Assembly (NCBI RefSeq): GCF_015694725.1
Contig: NZ_JADQDQ010000001.1
Span: 620,001-684,000 of the forward strand
DNA: 64,000 nt
Direction of reading: 5' to 3'
DNA from: Hymenobacter jeongseonensis
GTDB lineage: Bacteria > Bacteroidota > Bacteroidia > Cytophagales > Hymenobacteraceae
Notes under the pieces: generated by a model
Database searches by the model: none
Told to the model about the DNA's origin: nothing
What the model saw: the letters and a program-made list of their open reading frames with translations, nothing else
Made by a program: the position numbers and the translations under genes
Shown here: positions 48,417-56,932 of the stretch, piece by piece
How the letters are laid out: every line of letters starts with the position of its first letter
Numbering within the stretch: the first letter of the stretch is position 1

Positions 48417-50726
48417 TTATTTCCGCGCCGGCCGCGTTCCCATCACAAACACCAACACCCCGCCTTTGGCCACGTCCTGCTGCGCCAGAAACGGCTGCGT
48501 CAGCTGTTGCCCGTTGAGGGTAACTTGCTGCACGTAGACGTTTTTGGCGCTTTGGTTTTTGACCTGGATGGTGAAGGACTGGCCGTTTTCGAGGTGCAGC
48601 ACGGCCCCGTGCACGAGGGGGCTGCCGAGGGCGTACTGGCCCGAACCGGGGGCGACGGGGTAGAAGCCGAGGGCCGAGAAGAGGTACCAGGCGCTCATCT
48701 GGCCGCAGTCGTCGTTGCCGCCGAGGCCGTCGGGGGTGGGGTGGTACTGGCGAGCGAGGATGTTGCGGACCTGGGCCTGGGTTTTCCAGGGCTGGTCGGT
48801 GTAGTTGTAGAGGTAGGCGGCGTGGTGGGCGGGCTCGTTGCCGTGCACGTAGCCCCCGATGATGCCCTCGCGGGTGATGTCCTCGGTTTCGGCGAAGAAC
48901 GAGTCGGGCAGGTGCATGGTGAAGAGCGAATCGAGGTGGGGCACGAAGCGGCGGTTGCCCCCCATGCGGGCAATGAGGCCGGCGGGGGCGTGGGGCACGG
49001 CGAGGGTGTAGTTCCAGGCGTTGCCCTCGATGAAGCCCTGGCCGTTGGTACTCAGCACGTCGAATTTGGGGCGGAAGCTGCCGTCGGCCAGGCGCGGGCG
49101 CATGGCGTTGGCGCGCGGGTCGAACACGTTTTGCCAGAAGCCGGCCCGCTTGCTGAACTCGTGGTCGAGGTCGGCGTGGCCGAGCTTGCGGGCCAGTTGG
49201 GCAATGCACCAGTCGTCGTAGGCATATTCGAGGGTGGTGGAAACGGAGGTGCCGCTGCGCTCGCTGGGCACATAGCCGAGGTCGAGGTACTCGGCCAGGC
49301 CGTCGTACCAGCGGTGGCGGGCGGTGGCCACGCAGGCGGCCAGGGCGCGCTCGGCCTGGGCGGGCGGCACGGCGCCGTTGATAACCGCATCGGCCACGAC
49401 GGACACGCTGTGGTAGCCGCTCATGCACCAGTTTTCGTTGGCGTGGTGGCTCCACACGGGCAGCATGTGCTCGGGGCTTTGGTCGTAGTGGGCCAGCATG
49501 CTCTGCACCATGTCGGCATTGCGCACGGGCTGGAGGAGGTTGAAGAGCGGGTGCAGGGCCCGGAAGGTATCCCAGAGCGAGAAGGTGGTGTAGTTCACGA
49601 AGCCCTCGGCGCGGTGGGTTTGCTGGTCGAGGCCGCGGTACTGGCCGTCGGCGTCCTGGTACACGGTGGGGCTGAGGCAGGTGTGGTAGAGGGCCGTGTA
49701 GAAATTCTCCTTATCGGCCCGGTTGGGCGTTTGGATGGCGATTTTGCTTAACTCCTGCTGCCAGAGCTGCTGGCCGGCGCGGCGGGTTTGGTCAAAGTTC
49801 CAGCCGGGCAGCTCGGCGCGCATGTTGGCCAGCGCCCCGGCCGCGCTCACGGACGAGAGGGCGAATTTGACCTTGATTTTCTCGCCGGCCACGGTGCTGA
49901 AACCGAAGTAGAGGCGCAGCTGGCGGCCAGCTTGCTCGGGCCAGTTTTTCGTCTGGTCGAAGCGGCCCCAGAAGCCGCGGTAGGCTTCATTGGGGTCGTA
50001 TTTGCGGGCGCCGTAGGTTTTGAAGGGCTTCGAGAACTGCATGGCGAAGTACTCGGTGCGGGTGCGGCCCCAGCCGGTAGTTTGGCGGTAGCCGGTCACG
50101 AGCGAGTCGTTTTCGATGCGCACGTAGCTCCACACGTTCTTATCGGGGTAGTTGTAGATGCCGGCCATCATGTCCAGGATGATGTGCGCCGGCTCGGTGC
50201 CCGGAAACGTGTACTGGTGGAAGCCCACGCGGGTGGTGGCCGTGAGCTCGGCGAGGATGTTGTGGTCGTCGAGCTTCACCCGGTAGTAGGCCGGTTCGGC
50301 CACCTCATTCTGATGCGAGAAGGCGGAGCGATAGCCGCTTTGGGGCCGGTCGGCGGTGCCGGGGTTGAGCTGGAGCGGGCCGGTGGTGGGCATGAGCAGG
50401 AAGTCGCCCAAATCGGAGTGCCCCGTGCCGCTGAAATGCGTGTGGCTGAAGCCGACGATGGTACGGTCGTCGTAGTTGTAGCCCGCGCAGTACTTGTAGA
50501 TGTCGGGGTTGTACTTGCCGTTCAGCTCGTAGCTGAGCGTGTCGGTATCGGGCGAGAGCTGCACCATGCCGAAGGGCACGGTCGCGCCGGGGTAGGTGTG
50601 GCCCATCTTCTGGGTGCCCACGATGGGGTGCGCGTACTGGACGAGGTTTTCGGGGGCGGGGGTGGGGCGCTTTTGGGCAAGGGCGGCGGCTCCTACAAGG
50701 AGCAGCAGGGGCAGGAGTTTCTTCAT
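48417..50726 (-). CDS. Glycoside hydrolase family 92 alpha-mannosidase
   Basis: From the ATG at 50726 the product has 769 residues with a signal peptide (MKKLLPLLLLVGAAALAQ). GH92 enzymes are calcium-dependent exo-alpha-mannosidases that trim N-glycans or yeast mannan. Family features are G-H-T-Y-P-G-A-T-V-P-F-G-M-V-Q near the N-terminus, the F-S-H-T-H-F-S-G-T-G loop, F-S-L-W-D-T-F-R-A at about 400, and the catalytic region with F-I-E-G-N-A-W-N-Y-T and G-G-N-D-D-C-G-Q-M-S-A-W-Y. The frame upstream to 50819 is open but runs into the terminator of the tRNA. No SusC/D genes are adjacent. Confidence 0.93.
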   Translation of the reverse strand: MKKLLPLLLLVGAAALAQKRPTPAPENLVQYAHPIVGTQKMGHTYPGATVPFGMVQLSPDTDTLSYELNGKYNPDIYKYCAGYNYDDRTIVGFSHTHFSGTGHSDLGDFLLMPTTGPLQLNPGTADRPQSGYRSAFSHQNEVAEPAYYRVKLDDHNILAELTATTRVGFHQYTFPGTEPAHIILDMMAGIYNYPDKNVWSYVRIENDSLVTGYRQTTGWGRTRTEYFAMQFSKPFKTYGARKYDPNEAYRGFWGRFDQTKNWPEQAGRQLRLYFGFSTVAGEKIKVKFALSSVSAAGALANMRAELPGWNFDQTRRAGQQLWQQELSKIAIQTPNRADKENFYTALYHTCLSPTVYQDADGQYRGLDQQTHRAEGFVNYTTFSLWDTFRALHPLFNLLQPVRNADMVQSMLAHYDQSPEHMLPVWSHHANENWCMSGYHSVSVVADAVINGAVPPAQAERALAACVATARHRWYDGLAEYLDLGYVPSERSGTSVSTTLEYAYDDWCIAQLARKLGHADLDHEFSKRAGFWQNVFDPRANAMRPRLADGSFRPKFDVLSTNGQGFIEGNAWNYTLAVPHAPAGLIARMGGNRRFVPHLDSLFTMHLPDSFFAETEDITREGIIGGYVHGNEPAHHAAYLYNYTDQPWKTQAQVRNILARQYHPTPDGLGGNDDCGQMSAWYLFSALGFYPVAPGSGQYALGSPLVHGAVLHLENGQSFTIQVKNQSAKNVYVQQVTLNGQQLTQPFLAQQDVAKGGVLVFVMGTRPARK

Positions 50727-50817
50727 GCGGCGGGGAGCGTTAAGCAGGCTTAGCGGCTGCAATGACGTGAACACCGTGCAAAAGCTTCTGCTTATTTTCC
50801 TCGCGGGGGCTAAAAGC

Positions 50818-50850
50818 AAAAGGTCGTTTCCGGCGAGGAAACGACCTTTT
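50818..50850 (-). terminator. Terminator of the tRNA-Arg gene
   Basis: AAAAGGTCGTTTCC and its near-perfect complement flank a short loop with T runs. It lies a few bases past the tRNA 3' end on the minus strand. Confidence 0.8.
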
Positions 50851-50853
50851 AAG

Positions 50854-50925
50854 TAGCCGCGACGAGAATCGAACTCATATCTAGCGTTTAGGAAACGCCT
50901 ATTCTATCCGTTGAACTACGCAGCC
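50854..50925 (-). tRNA. tRNA-Arg (anticodon CCU)
   Basis: The 72-base sequence folds into a full cloverleaf. The acceptor stem GGCTGCG pairs with CGCGGCT, with G-U pairs at 1-72 and 4-69. The D stem is GTTC/GAAT, the anticodon stem GGCGT/ACGCT, and the T stem ATGAG/CTCGT with loop TTCGATT. The anticodon loop TTCCTAA gives CCU, which reads AGG. The discriminator is A and CCA is not encoded, as is common in Bacteroidota. Confidence 0.95.
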
Positions 50926-50931
50926 AGGGCA

Positions 50932-50939
50932 CAAAGGTA
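50932..50939 (-). promoter_or_regulatory. -7 promoter element of the tRNA-Arg gene
   Basis: On the minus strand TACCTTTG lies six bases before the tRNA 5' end, exactly where a -7 element is expected. The -33 element is not apparent because a terminator stem occupies that place. Confidence 0.55.
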
Positions 50940-50972
50940 AGAACCGACTCCCATGCGGGGGCAGTCGGTTCT
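50940..50972 (-). terminator. Hairpin after the HD-PycTM gene
   Basis: AGAACCGACT and AGTCGGTTCT enclose a GC-rich loop 11 bases past the stop codon of the HD-PycTM gene. The T run is weak. Confidence 0.6.
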
Positions 50973-50983
50973 GAAATCTGCGC

Positions 50984-52321
50984 TTACGATTTATACATCA
51001 ACACGATGATGAAGGAAAGCACCGTGAGGATGAGGCCGACCATGAAGACGGAGTAGCTGGTGCGCAGCAGGTTGTATTTGCGGGAAAGCACCTCGCCGAG
51101 GTAGTACACGTCGGTGACCATGTTGGTGTAGAGGCCTTCTTTCTGGCGCATCAGCTCGCGGATGCCGTCCTGGAAATTGTCGAGGCTGAGCTTGGTGAAG
51201 TTGCCGAAAAACAGCAGGTTGACGCGCCGGTTGGTGGCGACTTCGGGGCTTTTCTTGAGCCACTTGAAGCTGGTAACATCGGGCTGGGCCGAAAGAATGG
51301 CCGTGACCACCGACGCCAGCGAAGTAAGCAGCAAGATGCTCATCGGAATGGCCAGCACCGGGTTGCGGGTGAAGGCCGGGCCCAGGGCCGAACTCTTGGC
51401 ACCCAGGTAAGTAATAATAACCGACAGCAGCACGGCATTGAGCGAAATCATCATGCTGGCCTTCTTATCGGCCATGTCCGAGAGCTTGATGTGGTTGTTG
51501 TACATGGTCCGGAACATGGTTTCGACGCCGCGCTTGGGGTCGGCAAAGGTGTCGTTCTGCTCCTTGGACTTCTTCTTCTTCTTTTTCTCGGTCTTCTTGA
51601 GTTGCTCGCGCTGGGCCGCTACGTTCTCCTTAAAGTCTTTTCCGTAGCGGTCCTTCCCGGCCTCGGACTCGTACTTGTGCTCCAGCATAAAATTGAGCTG
51701 AAGCTCGGCCCATTCCGTGTTGGAGTAAGTTTTGCCCAGCACCAACTCCCACTCCGTGCGCAGCAGCTCGGCATTGGAGCGAAAATCATCGCGCGCCAAG
51801 TTGCTCATGTCGGCATCGGTGAGCAGCTTCTGCAGCTTGGTTTCCGACGCCGAGTCGCGGTGCGTGGCGTTGATTAATTCCGACACCTGCTCAATCAGTT
51901 TGGCGTCGGCTCCGCGCTCGGTGAGCCAGGCCCGCGCCCGTTCCATGCTGCGAAACTCGTGGCCGTCGTACACGTCGAGGTAGCCGGTGTCGTGAAACCA
52001 GGCGGCTAGGAGCAGGGCTTCGGTTTCCTCGGGGCTCAGGCCAGCGGCGGGCGCCAAGGCCCGGCATTCCTTCACCACGGTTTCGGTGTGGCGCAGCGAG
52101 TGGTAGGTGAGTTTGGCCGGCAATTCCTGCGCAAACAGCTCCGTAACGTAGGCCTGCGCGGCTTTCACCAAGGGCGAAGCCTTCGCTTTGGTAGGCTGTT
52201 CAGCAGTTTCGGTGGCGGGAGCTGCGGGCCGGGAAGCGGCGTTTTGAGGAGGGAAATCGGTGGGTTCGGCCGGGGTGGCAGCGGGGGGAGTTTCGACAGT
52301 ATCGGGGGTAAGTTCTTCCAT
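50984..52321 (-). CDS. HD-domain hydrolase fused to a Pycsar-effector-like membrane domain (PycTM)
   Basis: The 445-residue protein has a Pro/Ala/Thr-rich head to about 45, then an HD phosphohydrolase domain at about 50-215 with H78, H110-D111, H154 and D169/D171 as metal ligands. A lysine-rich linker (240-252) leads to a C-terminal membrane module of the DUF5706/PycTM type: D-K-K-A-S-M-M-I-S-L-N at 285-295, membrane helices at about 291-306, 322-343 and 424-443. PycTM proteins are the membrane effectors of Pycsar anti-phage systems, activated by cCMP or cUMP. HD domains often hydrolyse nucleotides. No cyclase gene is adjacent, so a housekeeping role in nucleotide signalling is equally likely. 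The gene diverges from the large fusion gene. Confidence 0.82.
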   Translation of the reverse strand: MEELTPDTVETPPAATPAEPTDFPPQNAASRPAAPATETAEQPTKAKASPLVKAAQAYVTELFAQELPAKLTYHSLRHTETVVKECRALAPAAGLSPEETEALLLAAWFHDTGYLDVYDGHEFRSMERARAWLTERGADAKLIEQVSELINATHRDSASETKLQKLLTDADMSNLARDDFRSNAELLRTEWELVLGKTYSNTEWAELQLNFMLEHKYESEAGKDRYGKDFKENVAAQREQLKKTEKKKKKKSKEQNDTFADPKRGVETMFRTMYNNHIKLSDMADKKASMMISLNAVLLSVIITYLGAKSSALGPAFTRNPVLAIPMSILLLTSLASVVTAILSAQPDVTSFKWLKKSPEVATNRRVNLLFFGNFTKLSLDNFQDGIRELMRQKEGLYTNMVTDVYYLGEVLSRKYNLLRTSYSVFMVGLILTVLSFIIVLMYKS

Positions 52322-52521
52322 GACAGGCGAAGCTACGGCCGGTTCATCCGGCGGGCTTGCCGGCTTTGAACGCGAAGCGTCGGACGGAAGTTAAAAAAAC
52401 CCAGCCTAACCGCACCGCTGCGCTTTGCGTAACGGGCCAAGGCCGGCCGCTCCCGCAGCCGTCGTACGTTTACATCAGCACCCTGCGACGGGGCCTTGAT
52501 GCCCTGTTTATTTTCTGCTTT

Positions 52522-55500
52522 ATGCCCTTACTTTTCCGCTTTCGACCCGCGCTGCTTACGTTCTGCGCGGTTTTGGCGTTCCCTTTCAGTGCGCTGGCCC
52601 AAGGCGAGTCCAGCGAGAACCCGGTCAATTCCAAACCCAATTACCGGCGCGGCGGCCTGGGTTGGGAAAAAAACTTGCCCCCCGATAGCAGCCGCATTCG
52701 GTACACCGTTTTTTTAATTGGCGACGTGGGCAAGCCCATCGACGCGGATAAAGGCGGCGAGCCGTCGCTGAATTTTATGCGAAAGCAGATAATGGCGGCG
52801 GGGTCCAAAAGCACCACCATTTACCTCGGCGACAACATCTACGAATACGGCATGCCCGAGGAGGGCGCTTATGACCGCAAAGAGTCGGAGCGCCGCCTGC
52901 GCGACCAGATTGACGTGCTGCGCGGCTACCAGGGCGAGAAATACATGATTCCGGGCAACCACGACTGGAAGCAGGGCCTGGACGGCGGCCTGGAGCAGGT
53001 GCTGCGCGAGCAGCGGTACGCCGAAACATACATGGGCACGGATTCGACGTCCTTTTCCTACACCGGCGATTTTGTGACGCCGGCCAACGGCTGCCCCGGC
53101 CCCTACGAAATCCGCTTGCAGGACGACCTGGTGCTGATTACCATCAACTCCCAGTGGTTTCTGACCGACCAAAGCGAGCGGCCGTATGGCGGGGCCGGCA
53201 ACTGCGGCGTGGACGATGAAACCGACTTCATGGCCCAGTTGGAGGACATTATCGAGCGCAACAAGGACAAGAACATCATGGTGGTGGGGCATCACCCGCT
53301 GTTCAGCGACGGCGTACACGGCGGCTACTTCACGCTGGCCGACCACTTCTTCCCGCTCAGCATCGTGTACAAGTACGCGTTTGTGCCACTGCCCATCATT
53401 GGCTCCATCTACCCGTTTGCCCGCAAATACGGCGGCATCAGCCAGGACATTGCCCACCCCGCGTACCAGGCCTATAAAGAAGGCCTGATGAACATCTTTA
53501 ATAAGTACCCCAACATTATCTACGCGGCCGGGCACGAGCACAACCTGCAATACTTTAAGGAAGGGGCTTCGCACTTTATCGTGAGCGGCTCGGGGTGCAA
53601 AACCCAGCACGTGAAGCCCGGCGATGGCGGCACGGCGTTGTTTTCAGATAAGGAAAAGGGCTTCGCGCGGGTCAATTATTACAACGACGGTCAGGTCTGG
53701 ACCGAATACCTGGTGCCCGAGGGCAAAGGCGAAACCGCCCGCGTCGTGTTTCGCACGCCGCTCTACGCCAAGGCCACGGCGGCCGTCGCCACGGTGTCCG
53801 CGGCCCCGGTCACGCCTGAGGAAAAGCAGAAAGAAAAGGAAAAGCTGGCTGCTGAGCGGGAACTCGCCGCACGAATTACGCCCGCGCTGCCCATGGCCCG
53901 CCCCGATTTCCGCGACTCCGCGGTGGTGGTGGCCGTAAATCCCGGCTACGACAAGCACGGCAAGTTTCACAACTGGCTGCTGGGCGAACACTACCGGAAA
54001 GAATGGGCCACGCCCGTGAAATTTCCGGTGCTGGACCTGGCGAATAACCGCGGGGGCCTAGTGCCCTACAAAACCGGCGGCGGCAAGCAAACCGTTTCGT
54101 TGAAGCTGCGCAACGAAGCCGGCCACAACTACTCGCTGCGGGGCATCGACAAAGACCCCGCCGCCGTGCTGCCCGAAGCCCTGCGCACGGGCTTCGCCAA
54201 GGACATTCTGCAGGACCAGATTTCGGCCCAGCACCCCTATGCTTCGTTTGTGCTGCCGCCGCTGGGCACGGCGGCCGGTATTCTTCACACCAACCCTGAG
54301 CCGGTTTACATTCCGCAAGACCCCTTGCTTGGCCAGTACTACAGCACGTTCTCTAATAAGCCCGCGGCCCTGGAGGAAGACGCCAAAGACGACCAAAGCA
54401 ACGTAGCCAGCCTCGGCTTTGCCAAAAACCTGGTGGGCACCGAAAAAGTGCTTGAGCGCGTGCTCGAAGACAACGACAACAAGGTGAACGAGGTGGCATT
54501 TGCCCGCTCGCGCCTGTTTGATATGTGGATTGGTGACTGGGACCGGCACGAGGACCAGTGGCGCTGGGCCGAAGAGAAAACCAAGGATGGCGACCGCACC
54601 TTCACGGCCGTGCCCGAGGACCGCGACATTGCCTTCTTCAAGGGCGACGGCGTACTGCCTTACCTCATTAGCCGCAAGTTTGCGGTGCGCAACTTCCAGA
54701 ACTTTGGCTACGACTACGCCGACTACAAGGGCCTGAACCAAACCGCCCTGGCCAACGACCGCACCTTCCTCAGCAGCGTCACCCGCGAGCAGTGGGTGGC
54801 GGAGGCTACTTATATGAAGGAAAACCTGACCAATGAAGTCATTGAAAAGGCTTTCCGCGACAAGTGGCCCAAAGAAATCTACGACCTGCACGGCGCCGAA
54901 ATCATTGCCAAGCTGAAAAGCCGGCGCGACTTGCTGCCCGACCTCGCCGCCAAATACGCCGACGTAGTGGCCGAAATCGTGGAAGTGCGCGGCAGCGAAA
55001 AGAACGAGAAGTTTGTGGTGGAGCGCCTGCCCAACGGCGACAGCCACGTGACGGTGCGCAAAATCACGAAGGAGGGCCAGCTAAGCAAAGTGCTGTTCGA
55101 CCGGGTGGTGCGGCACGACGTGACGGAAGAGCTGCGCCTCTACGGCATCAGCGGCACCGACGTGTACGAGGTGAAAGGCAACGCCGACAAGGGCATTAAG
55201 ATGCGCCTAGTGGCGGGCACCGGCCGTGACTCGATTTCGGACGTGAGCAGCGTGGCCGGCGCGCGCCACAAAACGCAGGTGTACGACGCCGATACCGGCA
55301 ATGTCATCAACGTGGGGAAGGAAGCACGCCTGCGCCTAGAACCCGGCGTCGACGTGAGCCGCTACGACCACCCCCGGCGCTTCGACCTCAAAGACTATCG
55401 CCTTAACTACACCGGCCCGGCCCTGTTTTTTGGCTATAATATCGACGACGGCTTGCTGCTGGGCGGCGGCATCACCCACCGCCGCTACGGCTTCCGCCGC

Positions 55501-56511
55501 GAGCCTTTTGCATCGGAGCAAACCCTGGTGGGCAATTTTGCTCCGGCCCGGCAGGCGTACAACTTCCGCTACACCGGCCAGTTCACTCGGCTCCTGGGCG
55601 AGCACGACCTGCGCGTGGTGGCCCAGTACTACGGCCCGCAGTTGCTCTACAACTTCTTTGGCCTCGGCAACAACACGGCCAACTTCGCCACCGCCGATGC
55701 CAACCGCGGCCGCGTCACGGCTCGCACCGTGAACAGCGCCTACCGGGTTCGGTTCGACCGCATCACCATTGCGCCCACGCTGGAGCGCAACTTGTTCAGC
55801 TTCCTGAAAATGGGCTTTGGCCCGCAATACGACCGGTTTCGGGTGGAGCAGGCGCCTATCGGCTCCATTATCGCCGACAGCATCGGCGAGGATTTCGAAA
55901 ACCGGCGCTTTGGCATTCGGGCTTCCGATTTTCAGGCCAACCAGTACCTCGGCGGTCTGCTTTACTTCAACCTCGACGCGAGCTCCTCGCCCAAAAACCC
56001 GCGCATCGGCATCCGCTGGTACAACGAAGCGCAGTACAACTTCCAGCTCAACGGCGAACAGCTGCAGTTTGGCCGTCTGACCTCGGAAATCCGGGCGTAC
56101 GTAACGCCCAACCTGCCCGTGCAGATTACCTACGCTGGCCGCCTCGGCGTAGCCCACAACCTTGGCGACTACCGCTTTTACCAAGCCAACACATTGGGCG
56201 GCACCACCAACCTGCGCGGCTACCGCCGCACGCGCTACGCGGGCCGCACCAGCCTCTACGGCAATTTCGAGGCACGCCTGCAGCTATTTTCCTTCAACGC
56301 CTACCTGTTTCCCGGCAAGTTCGGCGTGCTAGGCCTGGCCGATTTTGGCCGGGTTTACTCCGACAACGACGTACGTACGGGCTTGGCGGCGTTCCACAGC
56401 GGCTTCGGTGGCGGCGTTTATGCCGATATCCTCAAGCAAGTCGTCATCAACACTACGTATTCGGTGGGCGAGGAGAAGTTGATTTTCCTGGGTTTCGACT
56501 TCCTGTTCTAG
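52522..56511 (+). CDS. Metallophosphatase / atypical-kinase-like / outer-membrane beta-barrel fusion
   Basis: The 1329-residue protein starts with a signal peptide (MPLLFRFRPA to ALAQ). Residues 60-400 form a calcineurin-like metallophosphatase: D68, D104-N105 in LGDNIYEY, N146-H147-D148 in GNHDW, H257-H258 in GHHP, and H338/H340 in GHEHN. After a Lys/Glu-rich linker, about 450-950 holds a second domain with a Gly-rich K-T-G-G-G-K-Q-T loop and the motif G-D672-W-D674-R-H676-E-D-Q-W, then P-E-D-R-D702-I. This pattern resembles the FAM20C/HipA-type atypical kinase core. Residues 960-1329 are a D15/BamA-like barrel ending in a terminal Phe. The ATG at 52522 is chosen because it starts the signal peptide. 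The barrel and phosphatase parts are sure; the kinase-like call is inference. Confidence 0.85.
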   Translation: MPLLFRFRPALLTFCAVLAFPFSALAQGESSENPVNSKPNYRRGGLGWEKNLPPDSSRIRYTVFLIGDVGKPIDADKGGEPSLNFMRKQIMAAGSKSTTIYLGDNIYEYGMPEEGAYDRKESERRLRDQIDVLRGYQGEKYMIPGNHDWKQGLDGGLEQVLREQRYAETYMGTDSTSFSYTGDFVTPANGCPGPYEIRLQDDLVLITINSQWFLTDQSERPYGGAGNCGVDDETDFMAQLEDIIERNKDKNIMVVGHHPLFSDGVHGGYFTLADHFFPLSIVYKYAFVPLPIIGSIYPFARKYGGISQDIAHPAYQAYKEGLMNIFNKYPNIIYAAGHEHNLQYFKEGASHFIVSGSGCKTQHVKPGDGGTALFSDKEKGFARVNYYNDGQVWTEYLVPEGKGETARVVFRTPLYAKATAAVATVSAAPVTPEEKQKEKEKLAAERELAARITPALPMARPDFRDSAVVVAVNPGYDKHGKFHNWLLGEHYRKEWATPVKFPVLDLANNRGGLVPYKTGGGKQTVSLKLRNEAGHNYSLRGIDKDPAAVLPEALRTGFAKDILQDQISAQHPYASFVLPPLGTAAGILHTNPEPVYIPQDPLLGQYYSTFSNKPAALEEDAKDDQSNVASLGFAKNLVGTEKVLERVLEDNDNKVNEVAFARSRLFDMWIGDWDRHEDQWRWAEEKTKDGDRTFTAVPEDRDIAFFKGDGVLPYLISRKFAVRNFQNFGYDYADYKGLNQTALANDRTFLSSVTREQWVAEATYMKENLTNEVIEKAFRDKWPKEIYDLHGAEIIAKLKSRRDLLPDLAAKYADVVAEIVEVRGSEKNEKFVVERLPNGDSHVTVRKITKEGQLSKVLFDRVVRHDVTEELRLYGISGTDVYEVKGNADKGIKMRLVAGTGRDSISDVSSVAGARHKTQVYDADTGNVINVGKEARLRLEPGVDVSRYDHPRRFDLKDYRLNYTGPALFFGYNIDDGLLLGGGITHRRYGFRREPFASEQTLVGNFAPARQAYNFRYTGQFTRLLGEHDLRVVAQYYGPQLLYNFFGLGNNTANFATADANRGRVTARTVNSAYRVRFDRITIAPTLERNLFSFLKMGFGPQYDRFRVEQAPIGSIIADSIGEDFENRRFGIRASDFQANQYLGGLLYFNLDASSSPKNPRIGIRWYNEAQYNFQLNGEQLQFGRLTSEIRAYVTPNLPVQITYAGRLGVAHNLGDYRFYQANTLGGTTNLRGYRRTRYAGRTSLYGNFEARLQLFSFNAYLFPGKFGVLGLADFGRVYSDNDVRTGLAAFHSGFGGGVYADILKQVVINTTYSVGEEKLIFLGFDFLF

Positions 56512-56535
56512 GGTAGCCAATAGGTCCTTGTGGCC

Positions 56536-56594
56536 AACGACAGCAGCCCCGGCAAAGCACAGTAAACCGTGTTTTGCCGGGGCTGCTGTCGTTT
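56536..56594 (+). terminator. Terminator of the fusion gene
   Basis: AACGACAGCAGCCCCGGCAA and its complement form a stem of more than 20 pairs, closing with T. It begins 25 bases past the stop. Confidence 0.8.
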
Positions 56595-56932
56595 AATAAC
56601 GCCATTACTGTGTTAACCAGTAACAGTGTAAAAGGTCTTTAAGGTGGTGGTAAGTAACAAGCGCTTAGTGAGTGGTAAACCGCAGGTGTATAAAATTTGG
56701 GCTTTTCTATTTTTCGATAAACAATCCATTAGTGTGGAAAATTTGCTGAAAACAAGGTTCTTTGATGACTAAATCAATTTAAGGCAGTTTTATTGCAATT
56801 AAAACCAGTATTTCGGCCTAACATTTAATTATTTCGCAACGTTTAAACCACGAATTGCTGGAAATTTTATCTAGCTTGGCAAATAATTCCTCTTTCCAAA
56901 ACCTTTTCCCCTCCTTATTTCCAAACCGTTAC
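56595..56932. other. AT-rich leader region of the first M43 gene
   Basis: About 340 bases with no gene. The stretch is strikingly AT-rich against its neighbours. A near-match to the -7 element (TA, three bases, TTTG) occurs near 56695, but its spacing is one base off, so no promoter is called. Confidence 0.4.

Noticed and set aside
48507..49751. 414-codon plus-strand frame opposite GH92
   Set aside because: GH92 motifs fix the coding strand; the frame is a Val/Gly/Glu shadow.
50984..52321. Complete Pycsar operon
   Set aside because: Only an effector-like protein is present; no cyclase gene is next to it, so a full defence system is not claimed.
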